Shown here one piece after another: positions 21,349 to 31,857 of a stretch of 64,000 nt of DNA. The notes beneath the pieces are model-generated. The model made no database searches, was not told where the DNA came from, and saw nothing but the letters and a program-made list of their open reading frames with translations. How positions within the stretch are numbered: position 1 is the first letter of the stretch; each line of letters begins with the position of its first letter. Origin of the DNA: Saccharomyces paradoxus (Eukaryota > Ascomycota > Saccharomycetes > Saccharomycetales > Saccharomycetaceae); assembly GCF_002079055.1 (NCBI RefSeq), contig NC_047495.1:186001-250000 (forward strand). Direction: 5' to 3'. The position numbers and the translations under genes are program-made.

Positions 21349-23553
21349 ATGAGTGCTAGTGAAGCAGGTGTTGCTGAGCAAGTTAAAAAGCTGTCTGTCA
21401 AGGATAGTAGTAATGATGCTGTGAAGCCAAATAAGAAAGATAACAAAAAATCCAAGCAACAGTCCTTGTACTTGGATCCTGAACCAACTTTCATTGAAGA
21501 AAGAACTGAAATGTTCGACAGATTACAAAAAGAATACAATGATAAAGTTGCTTCTTTGCCACGTGTTCCATTAAAGATTGTCTTGAAGGATGGAGCCGTT
21601 AAGGAGGCCACTTCTTGGGAAACCACTCCAATGGATATTGCCAGGGGAATTTCTAAATCTTTGGCAGACAGATTGTGTATTTCTAAGGTTAATGGACAAT
21701 TATGGGATTTAGATAGACCATTTGAAGGCGGGGCCGATGAAGAAATCAAATTAGAACTATTAGATTTCGAATCTGAGGAAGGTAAGAAGGTCTTCTGGCA
21801 TTCGTCTGCTCACGTCTTGGGTGAATCTTGCGAGTGCCATCTAGGTGCCCATATTTGTTTGGGTCCTCCAACTGATGATGGGTTCTTCTATGAAATGGCT
21901 GTTAGAGATAGTATGAAAGATATCTCTGAATCTCCAGAAAGAACCGTCTCTCAAGCTGATTTCCCAGGATTGGAAGGCGTTGCCAAAAACGTTATCAAGC
22001 AAAAGCAAAAATTCGAAAGATTGGTCATGTCCAAGGAGGATCTTTTGAAAATGTTTCACTATTCGAAATATAAGACTTATTTGGTTCAAACCAAAGTTCC
22101 AGATGGAGGTGCTACCACAGTTTATCGTTGCGGTAAATTGATTGATTTATGTGTCGGCCCCCATATCCCACATACTGGGCGTATCAAAGCTTTCAAACTA
22201 TTAAAGAACTCTTCTTGTTATTTCTTGGGTGATGCCACAAATGACTCTCTACAAAGAGTGTATGGTATCTCCTTCCCAGACAAAAAGTTAATGGATGCTC
22301 ATTTGAAGTTCTTGGCCGAAGCCTCCATGAGAGATCACAGAAAGATTGGTAAAGAACAAGAATTGTTCCTATTCAATGAAATGTCTCCAGGTTCTTGTTT
22401 CTGGTTACCACATGGTACTAGAATTTACAATACTTTGGTTGACTTGTTGAGAACTGAATACCGTAAGAGAGGTTATGAAGAAGTCATCACGCCAAACATG
22501 TACAACTCCAAGTTGTGGGAAACCTCGGGTCACTGGGCCAATTACAAAGAAAACATGTTTACTTTCGAAGTAGAGAAGGAAACTTTCGGTCTGAAACCAA
22601 TGAACTGTCCAGGTCATTGTTTGATGTTCAAGTCTAGAGAACGTTCTTATAGAGAATTGCCATGGAGAGTTGCTGACTTCGGTGTTATACACAGAAACGA
22701 ATTTTCTGGTGCTTTGTCTGGTTTGACTCGTGTCAGAAGATTCCAACAAGATGACGCTCATATCTTCTGTACTCATGACCAAATTGAATCCGAAATTGAA
22801 AACATTTTCAACTTCCTGCAATATATTTACGGTGTCTTTGGATTTGAATTCAAGATGGAATTGTCCACCAGACCAGAAAAGTATGTCGGGAAGATTGAAA
22901 CCTGGGATGCTGCTGAATCAAAATTAGAGTCTGCCCTAAAGAAATGGGGTGGTAACTGGGAAATCAATGCCGGTGATGGTGCTTTCTACGGTCCAAAGAT
23001 TGACATTATGATCTCTGACGCTTTAAGAAGATGGCATCAGTGTGCCACCATCCAATTGGATTTCCAATTACCAAACAGGTTCGAATTAGAATTCAAATCT
23101 AAAGATCAAGATAGTGAGAGTTACGAAAGACCAGTTATGATTCATCGTGCCATTTTAGGGTCTGTTGAAAGAATGACTGCAATTTTGACTGAGCATTTTG
23201 CCGGTAAATGGCCGTTCTGGTTATCGCCACGTCAAGTTTTGGTTGTACCAGTTGGTGTTAAGTATCAAGGATACGCTGAAGATGTCCGTAACAAATTGCA
23301 CGATGCAGGCTTCTATGCTGATGTTGATTTGACCGGTAACACTCTACAAAAGAAGGTTAGAAATGGGCAAATGCTAAAATACAACTTCATCTTCATTGTT
23401 GGTGAACAAGAAATGAATGAAAAATCCGTCAACATCAGAAACAGAGATGTTATGGAACAGCAAGGTAAGAATGCCACTGTTTCTGTTGAAGAGGTTTTGA
23501 ACCAGTTGCGTAACTTGAAAGATGAAAAGAGAGGTGACAATGTCTTAGCTTAA
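21349..23553 (+). CDS. THS1: Cytosolic threonyl-tRNA synthetase
   Basis: 734 residues, as in yeast. Charges tRNA-Thr in the cytosol. Domain order: a lysine-rich N-terminal extension, a TGS domain at about 70-135, the N2 editing domain with the [11 protein letters not shown] motif near 150 and the [11 protein letters not shown] segment near 265, and the class II catalytic core at about 340-620. The core shows motif 2 ([26 protein letters not shown]), the zinc cysteine of [10 protein letters not shown], and motif 3 ([17 protein letters not shown]). The anticodon-binding domain fills the last ~110 residues. Codon bias is strong, as expected of a highly expressed gene. Several N-terminal residues differ from S288C. 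Confidence 0.97.
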   Translation: MSASEAGVAEQVKKLSVKDSSNDAVKPNKKDNKKSKQQSLYLDPEPTFIEERTEMFDRLQKEYNDKVASLPRVPLKIVLKDGAVKEATSWETTPMDIARGISKSLADRLCISKVNGQLWDLDRPFEGGADEEIKLELLDFESEEGKKVFWHSSAHVLGESCECHLGAHICLGPPTDDGFFYEMAVRDSMKDISESPERTVSQADFPGLEGVAKNVIKQKQKFERLVMSKEDLLKMFHYSKYKTYLVQTKVPDGGATTVYRCGKLIDLCVGPHIPHTGRIKAFKLLKNSSCYFLGDATNDSLQRVYGISFPDKKLMDAHLKFLAEASMRDHRKIGKEQELFLFNEMSPGSCFWLPHGTRIYNTLVDLLRTEYRKRGYEEVITPNMYNSKLWETSGHWANYKENMFTFEVEKETFGLKPMNCPGHCLMFKSRERSYRELPWRVADFGVIHRNEFSGALSGLTRVRRFQQDDAHIFCTHDQIESEIENIFNFLQYIYGVFGFEFKMELSTRPEKYVGKIETWDAAESKLESALKKWGGNWEINAGDGAFYGPKIDIMISDALRRWHQCATIQLDFQLPNRFELEFKSKDQDSESYERPVMIHRAILGSVERMTAILTEHFAGKWPFWLSPRQVLVVPVGVKYQGYAEDVRNKLHDAGFYADVDLTGNTLQKKVRNGQMLKYNFIFIVGEQEMNEKSVNIRNRDVMEQQGKNATVSVEEVLNQLRNLKDEKRGDNVLA

Positions 23554-23587
23554 TGAGATTTTATGTAGTCAGATTTTAACTTATTTA

Positions 23588-23598
23588 ATTTATGTTTT
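23588..23598 (+). other. ARS consensus match (ATTTATGTTTT)
   Basis: 11/11 match to WTTTAYRTTTW in the 312-bp convergent interval between THS1 and RCI37, a common setting for replication origins. Such matches also occur by chance in AT-rich DNA, so function is unproven. The interval otherwise holds only 3' ends. Confidence 0.25.
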
Positions 23599-23865
23599 GT
23601 AAAGAATAAATGAGTATGATGTAGGAATCTTTCCACCGTTAGCGAATTTTATTTTTTCTTTTCTCGATGCGATGTGCGCGAACGCAACATAAAAGAAAGC
23701 AATTTGCTATGCAGATGGTATTTTACTAGCAGTGTTTATGTAAGTGATGTTTAAAAACAAATTCAGGAACCTGCGCTGAATTTTGCGTAAGTGTATACAT
23801 ACATGTTTTAGTGACCATTGGGAAATTTGCTTTCAATTACCAATGTGTTATTATTACCTTGTCAC

Positions 23866-24825
23866 CTAAGAACGGTTTTCACCATTTCTCTCACTCTGCA
23901 GTAGACGTTGATATCTATCATCAGAAGAGATATTATCGGTACTATCACCACCGTCGGACAACCCTGAGATAAACATATCGGATCCACCATTTACTGAAGC
24001 ATCTGGCTTCTGTGACTGATTTCTCCTGGTGTTCCTTATAATTTCCCATGATGTAAGTGAACCGTTGTCGCCGTTCCTGATTTTTTCCCAGGAAGACAGC
24101 GCATGGCTGTCGTCTTGTCCTCCATCAGCTGGGTCAGGAGATTCTCTGCCTTTATTACGATACAATCCTATAGGATCCCTTTGGTTCATGAAGGGCGAGC
24201 CATTGAAAAAACCACCCTTTTTCATTTGCTGCAGTTTGACTTTCGGATCTGGCAATCTTCTCTCCGGATTTTGGTACGTAATGTAAAAGTACATCGACCA
24301 TCTTGAGGGGGAGCCTAAATCTAATAGCCGCATCATGTCGTACTGTCTCTGATTCCTCGAAACCTCTTTTGTTTGGTCAGGTTGAGCGGCTTCAAAGTCG
24401 CTATCACCATATTTGTTGGAATAATTATCCTTCAGGACACCTGTAGGGTCACGTTCGTTCAACTGTCGTGTATACATGGACCTACCAGCAACATTTGTAG
24501 CGAAAAATAAAGCCATTACACCCAAGACAAAGTTCCTAGGCACCTTTACACCTCTAATTGCATTGGTCTTGTAGTAACGATAGGCAAACGGAGTCAAAAA
24601 TACAGCTGAAAACCCAAGCCAGCCACCCCACATCTCAGCCTTAGCAATGGACCTATAGGCCTTCGATAACTCTAGTCTATCTCTTGCGTCCAGTAATTCG
24701 TCTTTCTCATGGAATTCAATAGCCTTTTCATAAGCTTTTTTGAACCATGGCCTCTTCATAAAGGGTAGCTCATTCTCCATTTCCTGTCCATTCTGAACAT
24801 ATTGTTGTTCTCCTTTTCCCAACAT
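23866..24825 (-). CDS. RCI37: Mitochondrial membrane protein Rci37 (YIL077C)
   Basis: 319 residues from the ATG at 24825; two codons further 5' are open but start with GTG. Mitochondrial protein linked to respiratory complexes in S. cerevisiae; its biochemical role is unclear. An N-terminal soluble helix region (FKKAYEKAIEFHEKDELLDARDRLE...) is followed by two hydrophobic segments near residues 65-90 (WGGWLGFSAVFLTPFAYRYY) and 95-115 (NFVLGVMALFFATNVAG). The C-terminal half is polar, rich in Asp, Ser, Gly and Asn. No catalytic motif recognised. Confidence 0.85.
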   Translation of the reverse strand: MLGKGEQQYVQNGQEMENELPFMKRPWFKKAYEKAIEFHEKDELLDARDRLELSKAYRSIAKAEMWGGWLGFSAVFLTPFAYRYYKTNAIRGVKVPRNFVLGVMALFFATNVAGRSMYTRQLNERDPTGVLKDNYSNKYGDSDFEAAQPDQTKEVSRNQRQYDMMRLLDLGSPSRWSMYFYITYQNPERRLPDPKVKLQQMKKGGFFNGSPFMNQRDPIGLYRNKGRESPDPADGGQDDSHALSSWEKIRNGDNGSLTSWEIIRNTRRNQSQKPDASVNGGSDMFISGLSDGGDSTDNISSDDRYQRLLQSERNGENRS

Positions 24826-25567
24826 CAGCACTTTATCTTCTAGTTGAACTTAGACTGCTTCTGAAGAAGGCAATCATATTGAAGACTAACACCTGAAAAG
24901 TTCCAATCTGCATCAAAGTAAATCATAAGTCTTGTCACATTGGCCCATGGGGCTTTCACCCTTACCTGACTTAAACCCGCGGAAATAAGGTCCGTTTTCC
25001 TCTTTACTGCCAAAGAAAAAAAAAGTACGGAAATAAGACGGAAATTAATGCATGTCACCAGTGACGAAATTTCCTGTTCTGAACTGTTACACTAATTAGT
25101 GAAATTCGTCTCTTTGAAGATCGACTAAAGCAGTACCGCTGATATAAAGGGAATTGAGTGTTACAGCCTGCTGAGATGGAGCATTTTATGGCACCGCACA
25201 ACCTTACAAGCTGCTATATAAGATACACCGGGACAATAGTTGCTAAAGTGGAATTTAGAAGATGGTTTTGACGTAACGATGATTTCACTATTGAGTGCAC
25301 AATTAAAGTAGTGATATCCGGTTGAATTGGTGCTGTACCATTGTTCAAAATCACTCGTCTTGCTATTTATGTGCGTAATTCAGCGCCTTTAATAAGAGAA
25401 AGAAATTCTATTTTTAGTTTTTAAGGTGATCTTGCTTTTCTGTTGATTCTTTTCAGTTTTTTGTCAAGCGAAAAACTAAAGCTACTACAGAAAAACACGT
25501 CAAACTACGTTAGTAAGAACCCGATTATTAAGGGCTCGGTAAGGAACATAGAAACTAACAAGAAGTC
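24826..25567. other. Divergent promoter region RCI37 / SEC28
   Basis: 742 bp between divergent ATGs. I see short A/T runs and small open frames without ATG but no convincing factor site or RNA gene. Confidence 0.4.
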
Positions 25568-26458
25568 ATGGATTACTTTAATATCAAGCAGAATTACTAC
25601 ACGGGGAACTTCGTGCAATGTTTGCAGGAAATAGAGAAGTTTAGCAAGGTCACAGATAACACTTTATTATTCTACAAGGCCAAGACCCTTTTGGCATTAG
25701 GCCAATATCAATCACAGGACCCCACTTCTAAGCTTGGTAAGGCCTTGGATTTGTACGTCCAGTTCTTAGATAAAAAAAACATTGAGGAATTAGAGAGTTT
25801 GTTGAAGGATAAACAGAGTTCACCATACGAATTACATCTTTTGGCCACTGCTCAAGCTATCTTGGGTGACTTAGATGCAAGTTTGGAGACATGTGTGGAA
25901 GGTATTGACAATGACGAGACAGAAGGGACTACAGAACTATTGCTACTTGCCATCGAGGTTGCTTTGTTGAATAACAACGTCTCGACTGCGTCCACAATCT
26001 TTGATAACTACACTAATGCTATTGAAGATGCTGTTTCTGGTGACAACGAAATGATTTTAAACCTGGCTGAATCATATATCAAATTTGCTACAAACAAAGA
26101 AACAGCAACATCTAATTTTTATTACTATGAAGAACTATCTCAAACCTTTCCTACTTGGAAAACTCAATTGGGACTGCTCAATTTACACTTACAGCAAAAA
26201 AACATAGCTGAAGCTCAAGGGATTGTCGAATTATTACTTTCTGACTACTATAGCGTCGAACAAAAAGAACACGCTGCATTGTACAAACCTAATTTCTTGG
26301 CAAATCAAATTACGCTTTCTCTTATGCAGGGTCTTGATACTGAAGATCTGACAAACCAATTGGTAGAACTGGATCATGAACATGCATTCATCAAGCATCA
26401 CCAAGAAATCGACGCAAAATTCGATGAGTTAGTGAGGAAATATGATATCTCCAACTAG
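25568..26458 (+). CDS. SEC28: Epsilon-COP subunit of the COPI coatomer
   Basis: 296 residues, full length. Sec28 binds and stabilises alpha-COP (Cop1) in the outer COPI coat that returns cargo from Golgi to ER. The sequence is almost wholly helical with TPR-like repeats: DYFNIKQNYYTGNFVQCLQEIEKF at the start, LLFYKAKTLLALGQYQ, LHLLATAQAILGDLDASLE near 105, ELLLLAIEVALLNNNVSTA and LLNLHLQQKNIAEAQGIVEL near 215. There is no membrane segment. Convergent with RPN2. Confidence 0.94.
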   Translation: MDYFNIKQNYYTGNFVQCLQEIEKFSKVTDNTLLFYKAKTLLALGQYQSQDPTSKLGKALDLYVQFLDKKNIEELESLLKDKQSSPYELHLLATAQAILGDLDASLETCVEGIDNDETEGTTELLLLAIEVALLNNNVSTASTIFDNYTNAIEDAVSGDNEMILNLAESYIKFATNKETATSNFYYYEELSQTFPTWKTQLGLLNLHLQQKNIAEAQGIVELLLSDYYSVEQKEHAALYKPNFLANQITLSLMQGLDTEDLTNQLVELDHEHAFIKHHQEIDAKFDELVRKYDISN

Positions 26459-26774
26459 TTTATATAATATTTCATACCTAACAGAAGTATTGGAGAAAAA
26501 TAGTTCATGTATATGCGTATATAATATTTTGATAAAGTCCAATAAGAATGGCACCATACATGAGGTTGACATGATTTAAACATAATAATATAATTTATAA
26601 TTAACAAAGCAGAGAAATTATTTGTCAAGGTAGAATTATGGGTGAAGTAGCTAGCTTTCATAAGATAAAAACAGTTCGATGATTTTCCTTTTTAAATGTA
26701 TGTACACTATTATATTTATTTTCTGGAATTTTGAATTGGTTCTTCATTTTCTGTACGACTATGCATCCTCTAAT

Positions 26775-29612
26775 TTAAGCAGTAGGAAAGTCGACATTAT
26801 CTTCGACCTTAAATGGGGTTGGAAGTGGAGCGTTAACATCTTTCATTTGTCTGACAGTTTCAATTAGCTCTACAGGTTCTTTAGGTTCCTTATCTCTTAA
26901 AACTACAACGCCGTTGTTTCCTTTGAATTTACGTACAGGAACAAATCTGTCATCCTTAATAAAAGAAATATATCTTGATTGTTGAGGTAGTATACGAGTC
27001 ATATTATCAACCTTATAAGGCTTTGAAGAGTACTTATTTTTGTAAAATTCTTCATCATTTTCCTTTGTTTCCTTTATGCCTTTTTTGTCCGTCTCCCTTT
27101 CCTTTTCTTTTTCCTCGTGCTCTTTTTTCTTTTCTTCTTCATTAGGGCCCTTTTCCTTCTTTGTCTTCTTTGCTCTTGCTTTCGCTCTTGCTGTGGTGGA
27201 GAGAACTGCCGTTGCCACCTTCTCTACTTCTTTACCACTTGCTTCCTCATACATCTTCGGATAACTGAAAGCATCTTCTTTAGCATAACAGTTCATTTGG
27301 AATTTAGGTATAGCCTGATCGCTACCCCGGATACCGATGACTGTTGTTGGAGTGAAAGAAAGAGACAAAAAGTGAGACAGTGGGAACCAGTACCAGAATT
27401 GTGAGAACATGACCAAACCAACCACAGACTTGGTGTCCAATGTGCCTGTATCCGCATTTTCCAGCTGAATTGTAACATTACGCCCACCAGCGTTCATTAT
27501 GCCTTGCGCCACACATGCACCGAATTTAGCTAAACCTTCTTGGTGTTTATTCGTAATCACGCTCAAGAAATTTTTGTTAATCTCAGCAACTTGAGGGTTT
27601 AATTTTTCTGTTTGCTGAATTAAAATCATAGATAAAGCAATCATGGCAGCTTGACGAACAAAATCTACAGGATCCTTTGTTAGTGGATCTAGCACGTCAA
27701 TAGCTGATTGTAGACCTTTGCCAGCACAAGCAATTCCAAGAGCGAATGCAGTACCACATCTGACATGGGCATTATGCGATTTAGATAAAAGTTGGACAAT
27801 CCTTGGTACGGTAGTATAATCACGTAAGAGAACAAAACCTAATGCGATGACTGCTGCCCTCCTGACATCATCGTTAGAATCTGACACTGCCACGTGCAGC
27901 AACCTCTTGACAGCTGAATTATTGCCCGTACCCGCATACGCTAACGCGATTGTGAATGCACCACCATAACGTAATAAGGATTCATCACTTGCTAACATCT
28001 TAGTAATTAAAGCATCAGCCAATTCTTGACGGCCGTAATTTATTAAGGCTAGGCCAACGGCTAGACCACGAGTAATGTTACCATGCTGGGTTTCTTGAGA
28101 ATATGTAAACATATCGTGAATGGCTTCAGGCTTACCTGTTCCTAGCATACAGAGACCCATACCTAATGCAGCAGCTTCTCCAGATGTAGCAGAGTCATTG
28201 TACAGAACCTCCTTTAAGGCTTCATAGACTTCAATATTAGCAGAACCCATAGCAGCAAGACCAATACCTAAGGAAGCACCGTGTAATAAAACATCTACAT
28301 CTTCATCGCCAGTGGTTCCACTATTCTCGACTATTATGTTTTTCAAGTAGTCGGTGGTGTCACGACCAAAACCAGCGTAAATTAAACCCAAACCATACAG
28401 CGAACCACCTTTGATAAATCTAGAAGAAGCTCGACTGCCTGGTAAGTAAGGGGCCATAACTTTTTTACCCTCTAATAAATTACCTTTATGAATGACACCT
28501 AAAGAGGCTGTAGCCGTAAATTTAGCCCAGTTTTGAGCTTTGCCTAACCATGGCAAGTTCGCCTTGATGAACGAATTGTCAGTCGTACCAGCGTGCATAA
28601 AACCGTTGGCAACACTGACTGCGGTATGGAACAAAGAAAATTTCCCATCCAAAGCTGATTTAGACTTGTTCAAAAGTCCAATGTCAATGTTTTTATTATT
28701 CAAAAGGAAGGTGTTGTAATAATCGCAGGTCGGTAGACCTGATAGAATGTTCAATAAAGCAGAATCGTAACCCTGAGCAGTTAATTCGGTTACTAATATC
28801 TCAAGTAACTGTTGAGACGCAGATGAAACTAAATCGAAAGCAATTTGGGCAGATAATCCTTCATCATTTTCTTCCTTTAATTTCTCAAATAGCTGGAGCG
28901 CCAATCCGGCATCATTCAAATTTACAACCACTTTATTGAGCGTCAAGTAATCGCAATTAGACATATTCATCAGAAAATCAAAGGATTTTCTTAATATTGA
29001 GGATCTAAACTTGGAATTTGTCACGGTAGTTGTAGCTAGAGTCAATAAGTAATTGATGGTTTTAACATTTTCAGAGGAGGAATCCTGATCCAATTTGTTT
29101 TTTAAAGCACTTTCAATGATATCTAGTCTATAACCTTCCAGGGCAATTCCTAAAGCTAATTTTAGTTCTGAAGCTTTTAAACATTTTTTTATCATCCGCT
29201 CAAAAATGGACGTCAACTTTGGGTCAATGGTATCCTTAGTGTAAAATTGTTCGTCCTCAGTGTATTGTTTGGAGGCCTTTTGGACATACATCTCAATGCT
29301 CTTTGAGACTATAGTTTCAACAAATTGGGACTGTTCATCTATATCAAAACGATCTTTTGCTGCAAGCGCATACTTCACAGCCGATTCGTATTCACCAAGA
29401 TTGTAATAAACTTTAGAGGCAATCAAAGCAGCCATTTCACGGTCAGAAAAGGTATCATCATCATACAATGCTTCAATATCCGGCAATTCATTCGAGATCT
29501 CAGACCATAATTGGTCTACAACATTGTTTATAGATTCTAAGGCATATGTCTTAACGGAATCCTGATTCTCTCTCAATAATGCTAAAAGTGGAGCAGCAGT
29601 CGTCAAGGACAT
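26775..29612 (-). CDS. RPN2: 26S proteasome regulatory particle subunit Rpn2
   Basis: 945 residues. Rpn2 is the large scaffold of the proteasome base and binds Rpn13 and Rpn1-like partners. The N-terminal ~350 residues are helical. The middle holds proteasome/cyclosome (PC) repeats with the Gly-Leu/Ala pattern (GSLYGLGLIYAGFG, HGASLGIGLAAMGSAN, GEAAALGMGLCMLGTGKPEAI, GLAVGLALINYGR, GGAFTIALAYAGTGNNSAVK, AAVIALGFVLLRD, CGTAFALGIACAGKG), about residues 380-720. A highly charged Lys/Glu insert at about 810-865 precedes the conserved C-terminal Rpn13-binding tail. A PACE box upstream links it to Rpn4 control. Confidence 0.97.
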   Translation of the reverse strand: MSLTTAAPLLALLRENQDSVKTYALESINNVVDQLWSEISNELPDIEALYDDDTFSDREMAALIASKVYYNLGEYESAVKYALAAKDRFDIDEQSQFVETIVSKSIEMYVQKASKQYTEDEQFYTKDTIDPKLTSIFERMIKKCLKASELKLALGIALEGYRLDIIESALKNKLDQDSSSENVKTINYLLTLATTTVTNSKFRSSILRKSFDFLMNMSNCDYLTLNKVVVNLNDAGLALQLFEKLKEENDEGLSAQIAFDLVSSASQQLLEILVTELTAQGYDSALLNILSGLPTCDYYNTFLLNNKNIDIGLLNKSKSALDGKFSLFHTAVSVANGFMHAGTTDNSFIKANLPWLGKAQNWAKFTATASLGVIHKGNLLEGKKVMAPYLPGSRASSRFIKGGSLYGLGLIYAGFGRDTTDYLKNIIVENSGTTGDEDVDVLLHGASLGIGLAAMGSANIEVYEALKEVLYNDSATSGEAAALGMGLCMLGTGKPEAIHDMFTYSQETQHGNITRGLAVGLALINYGRQELADALITKMLASDESLLRYGGAFTIALAYAGTGNNSAVKRLLHVAVSDSNDDVRRAAVIALGFVLLRDYTTVPRIVQLLSKSHNAHVRCGTAFALGIACAGKGLQSAIDVLDPLTKDPVDFVRQAAMIALSMILIQQTEKLNPQVAEINKNFLSVITNKHQEGLAKFGACVAQGIMNAGGRNVTIQLENADTGTLDTKSVVGLVMFSQFWYWFPLSHFLSLSFTPTTVIGIRGSDQAIPKFQMNCYAKEDAFSYPKMYEEASGKEVEKVATAVLSTTARAKARAKKTKKEKGPNEEEKKKEHEEKEKERETDKKGIKETKENDEEFYKNKYSSKPYKVDNMTRILPQQSRYISFIKDDRFVPVRKFKGNNGVVVLRDKEPKEPVELIETVRQMKDVNAPLPTPFKVEDNVDFPTA

Positions 29613-29720
29613 CTTTTCCAGTAATATTTGAACACAATCTACTTTGGGTGGTTTTTTACTAGATAGAGTTCCACAACATTTTTTCCCTTAGATTTAGAGC
29701 ATTCCTTATATGTATCCAGT

Positions 29721-29729
29721 TTTGCCACC
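29721..29729 (-). promoter_or_regulatory. PACE element (GGTGGCAAA), Rpn4 site of RPN2
   Basis: Exact 9-bp proteasome-associated control element on the minus strand, about 110 bp upstream of the RPN2 ATG. Rpn4 uses this site to raise proteasome gene expression under stress. Confidence 0.9.
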
Positions 29730-29778
29730 GAAAATAAATGAAATTCGGCCCTTCTCCTATTGAAAAGCACATTGATAT

Positions 29779-29785
29779 TACCCGC
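29779..29785 (+). promoter_or_regulatory. Reb1-type site (TTACCCG) in RPN2 promoter
   Basis: Exact Reb1 core about 170 bp upstream of RPN2 and next to the PACE element; probably sets the nucleosome-free region. Confidence 0.5.
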
Positions 29786-29999
29786 ATTAACGACCTGGGA
29801 TAATAGCAAAAAGAGACGGCATATCAAAAGACCTTGACTGATCATAGTCCGTCCATCATAAGACCGCATTTTGTCAAGGCTAAAAGGCAACCAAAAGTTT
29901 TTATTCTTTCCCTCTATTTCGTTGCAATAGATCTTACGTACTATGAGAAAATGGGAGGATTGTGAATCTACATATATGTATATATATTTATCTGGGTAA

Positions 30000-31409
30000 T
30001 CAGTATAAAAGCCTGATAGAAACTTTGGCAGAGGTTTGGTTCAACTTTTCATATATATCCTTGATTTCGCTTTGATTAACAGAAGAAATGTCTGCCATTA
30101 GATAAGCGATCTCACCATGAGAATCAGAAAATTGTTTTTCAATATTGTGATCGGATAAGATATCATTAACTGTCTTCAAAACACCAGGAACGTTACGATG
30201 AATATACAAGACACGTACTGTGTTCTCTTGATCGTAGTCCAAGGACTTCAGGCTGACTTCTGGGAAGTTCACAGAACCCACGGAGTTACCTTCATTAATG
30301 TACTTAGATAGGGACGTTGCCACTTCAATACCAATAGCACTTTGAGCTTCCTCAGTAGAACCACCGATGTGGGGTGTTAAGATAATATTTGGTAATGACA
30401 CTAATTCGGAAGTCCAACTATTCAAATCGTCGTTGAAAGAGCCTTCACCATTTTTAGCCGGTTCATGTGGATAAACATCCAAAGCGGCCCCTGCAATTTT
30501 GTTAGCTTTCATGGCTTGGATCAAAGATGGAATATCTACGACAGTACCTCTTGAAGCATTGATGACATAAGCTCCGTCCTTCATAGCAGCAAATTGTGGG
30601 GCAGATAACATTTTTTCGGTCTCAGGAGTGGCTGGTACATGTAATGTTACAAAGTCAGATTTATTCAATAATTCATCCAGTGTAGAAACTTGTCTGGCAG
30701 TACCCAAAGCCATGATTGTCACAATGTCGTAATATAGCACATGTAAACCCATGGCCTCTGCAAGGACTGATAATTGTGAACCAATGTGACCATACCCGAT
30801 AATGCCAAGAGTTTTTCCTCTTACCTCCCAACATCTAGAAGCGACCTTATTCCATGTACCTGTATGCAGTTCAATGGATCTATCACCTAACTGCCTTGCT
30901 AAACTAATGATCTCAGCAATTACCAATTCTGCTACAGATCTTGAATTGGAAAAAGGCGAATTGAAAACAGCAATACCTTTACTGGCGGCATACTTCAAGT
31001 CTACTTGATTGGTACCTATGCAAAAACAACCAATACAAACTAGGTTCCTCGCATGTTGTAGTATTTTTTCAGTCAATCTAGTTTTTGATCTGATACCAAT
31101 GGCGTGTACATCTTTGATTTTTTCAATCAATTCATCCTCAGGCAAGGAAGACTTGTGAAATTCCACTTGATAACCCTGGTCCTTGAAGATTTTGATTGCA
31201 GTTGGATTGACATTTTCCAACAATAAAATTTTCATGTCACCAGTAGAAAAAGGTTTTAAAGCTTTTGGCTGCTTTGTAATGCTTACACGGCGAGGTAGCG
31301 TGTTCATGAATGACTGGGTTGGTGAGGTCGAGACCGCACCTGGAGAACCAGAAAAGTTCATAGCACGTTGGAATGAATCTTGCAAATTATCGGTGGCTGA
31401 ATTAGACAT
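30000..31409 (-). CDS. SER33: 3-phosphoglycerate dehydrogenase Ser33 (serine biosynthesis)
   Basis: 469 residues. Oxidises 3-phosphoglycerate to 3-phosphohydroxypyruvate with NAD+, the first step of serine synthesis; the yeast enzymes also reduce 2-oxoglutarate. The D-isomer 2-hydroxyacid dehydrogenase fold is clear: substrate region AIGIRSKTRLT, NAD-binding TLGIIGYGHIGSQLSVLAE near 215, the catalytic Arg in NASRGTVVDI near 290, and the His of LTPHIGGSTEEAQ near 345. A C-terminal ACT domain (about 395-469) is the serine-feedback module. The paralog SER3 is on chromosome V; SPO22 and RPN2 as neighbours fix SER33. Confidence 0.95.
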   Translation of the reverse strand: MSNSATDNLQDSFQRAMNFSGSPGAVSTSPTQSFMNTLPRRVSITKQPKALKPFSTGDMKILLLENVNPTAIKIFKDQGYQVEFHKSSLPEDELIEKIKDVHAIGIRSKTRLTEKILQHARNLVCIGCFCIGTNQVDLKYAASKGIAVFNSPFSNSRSVAELVIAEIISLARQLGDRSIELHTGTWNKVASRCWEVRGKTLGIIGYGHIGSQLSVLAEAMGLHVLYYDIVTIMALGTARQVSTLDELLNKSDFVTLHVPATPETEKMLSAPQFAAMKDGAYVINASRGTVVDIPSLIQAMKANKIAGAALDVYPHEPAKNGEGSFNDDLNSWTSELVSLPNIILTPHIGGSTEEAQSAIGIEVATSLSKYINEGNSVGSVNFPEVSLKSLDYDQENTVRVLYIHRNVPGVLKTVNDILSDHNIEKQFSDSHGEIAYLMADISSVNQSEIKDIYEKLNQTSAKVSIRLLY

Positions 31410-31702
31410 TTCAAGGAAGAGAGACCCGGGATCAGTGTATGTTATTTTCCAATGTTACAATAGTCTGCAATAAAAATCGATACGAAGTATTTTTACTGTA
31501 GCAGCTCGCAAACTTCTTATGTACTAAACCTGAGAAATTTCAGTACTTTTCATAACGGTGACTCGTTCTCAGCATGAAGAATCTAGCCCACAATTAGTCT
31601 GAACGCTGTCCGGCTGACGGCCAAAATTCTTCGGTGTAAAGAAAAATTGTGGCATTTTGAGTATTTTTTGGCAGAAACAAAAGTATATTATTATTGATAG
31701 TG

Positions 31703-31710
31703 CACGTGAC
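31703..31710 (-). promoter_or_regulatory. Cbf1 E-box (GTCACGTG) upstream of SER33
   Basis: Exact RTCACGTG on the minus strand, about 300 bp upstream of SER33. It would link serine supply to sulfur amino acid control. The 448-bp interval 31410-31857 also holds the SPO22 3' end and a TGACTC Gcn4-like half element near 31559. Confidence 0.45.
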
Positions 31711-31857
31711 ATTATCGAAAACAATAGCACTTGTTATCTATGCCATGAATTTAACAGCCACCAACTCTATCACATTTCTCGGCACGGGTGCAGGCAAAGA
31801 CTGCTGGAAAATTAAGGATCTGCCAGTATAAACGACAGTAAGTGGAATCAATAAGGT

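Noticed and set aside
22405-22821. 138-codon minus-strand frame inside THS1
   Set aside because: Complement shadow of a strongly codon-biased gene.
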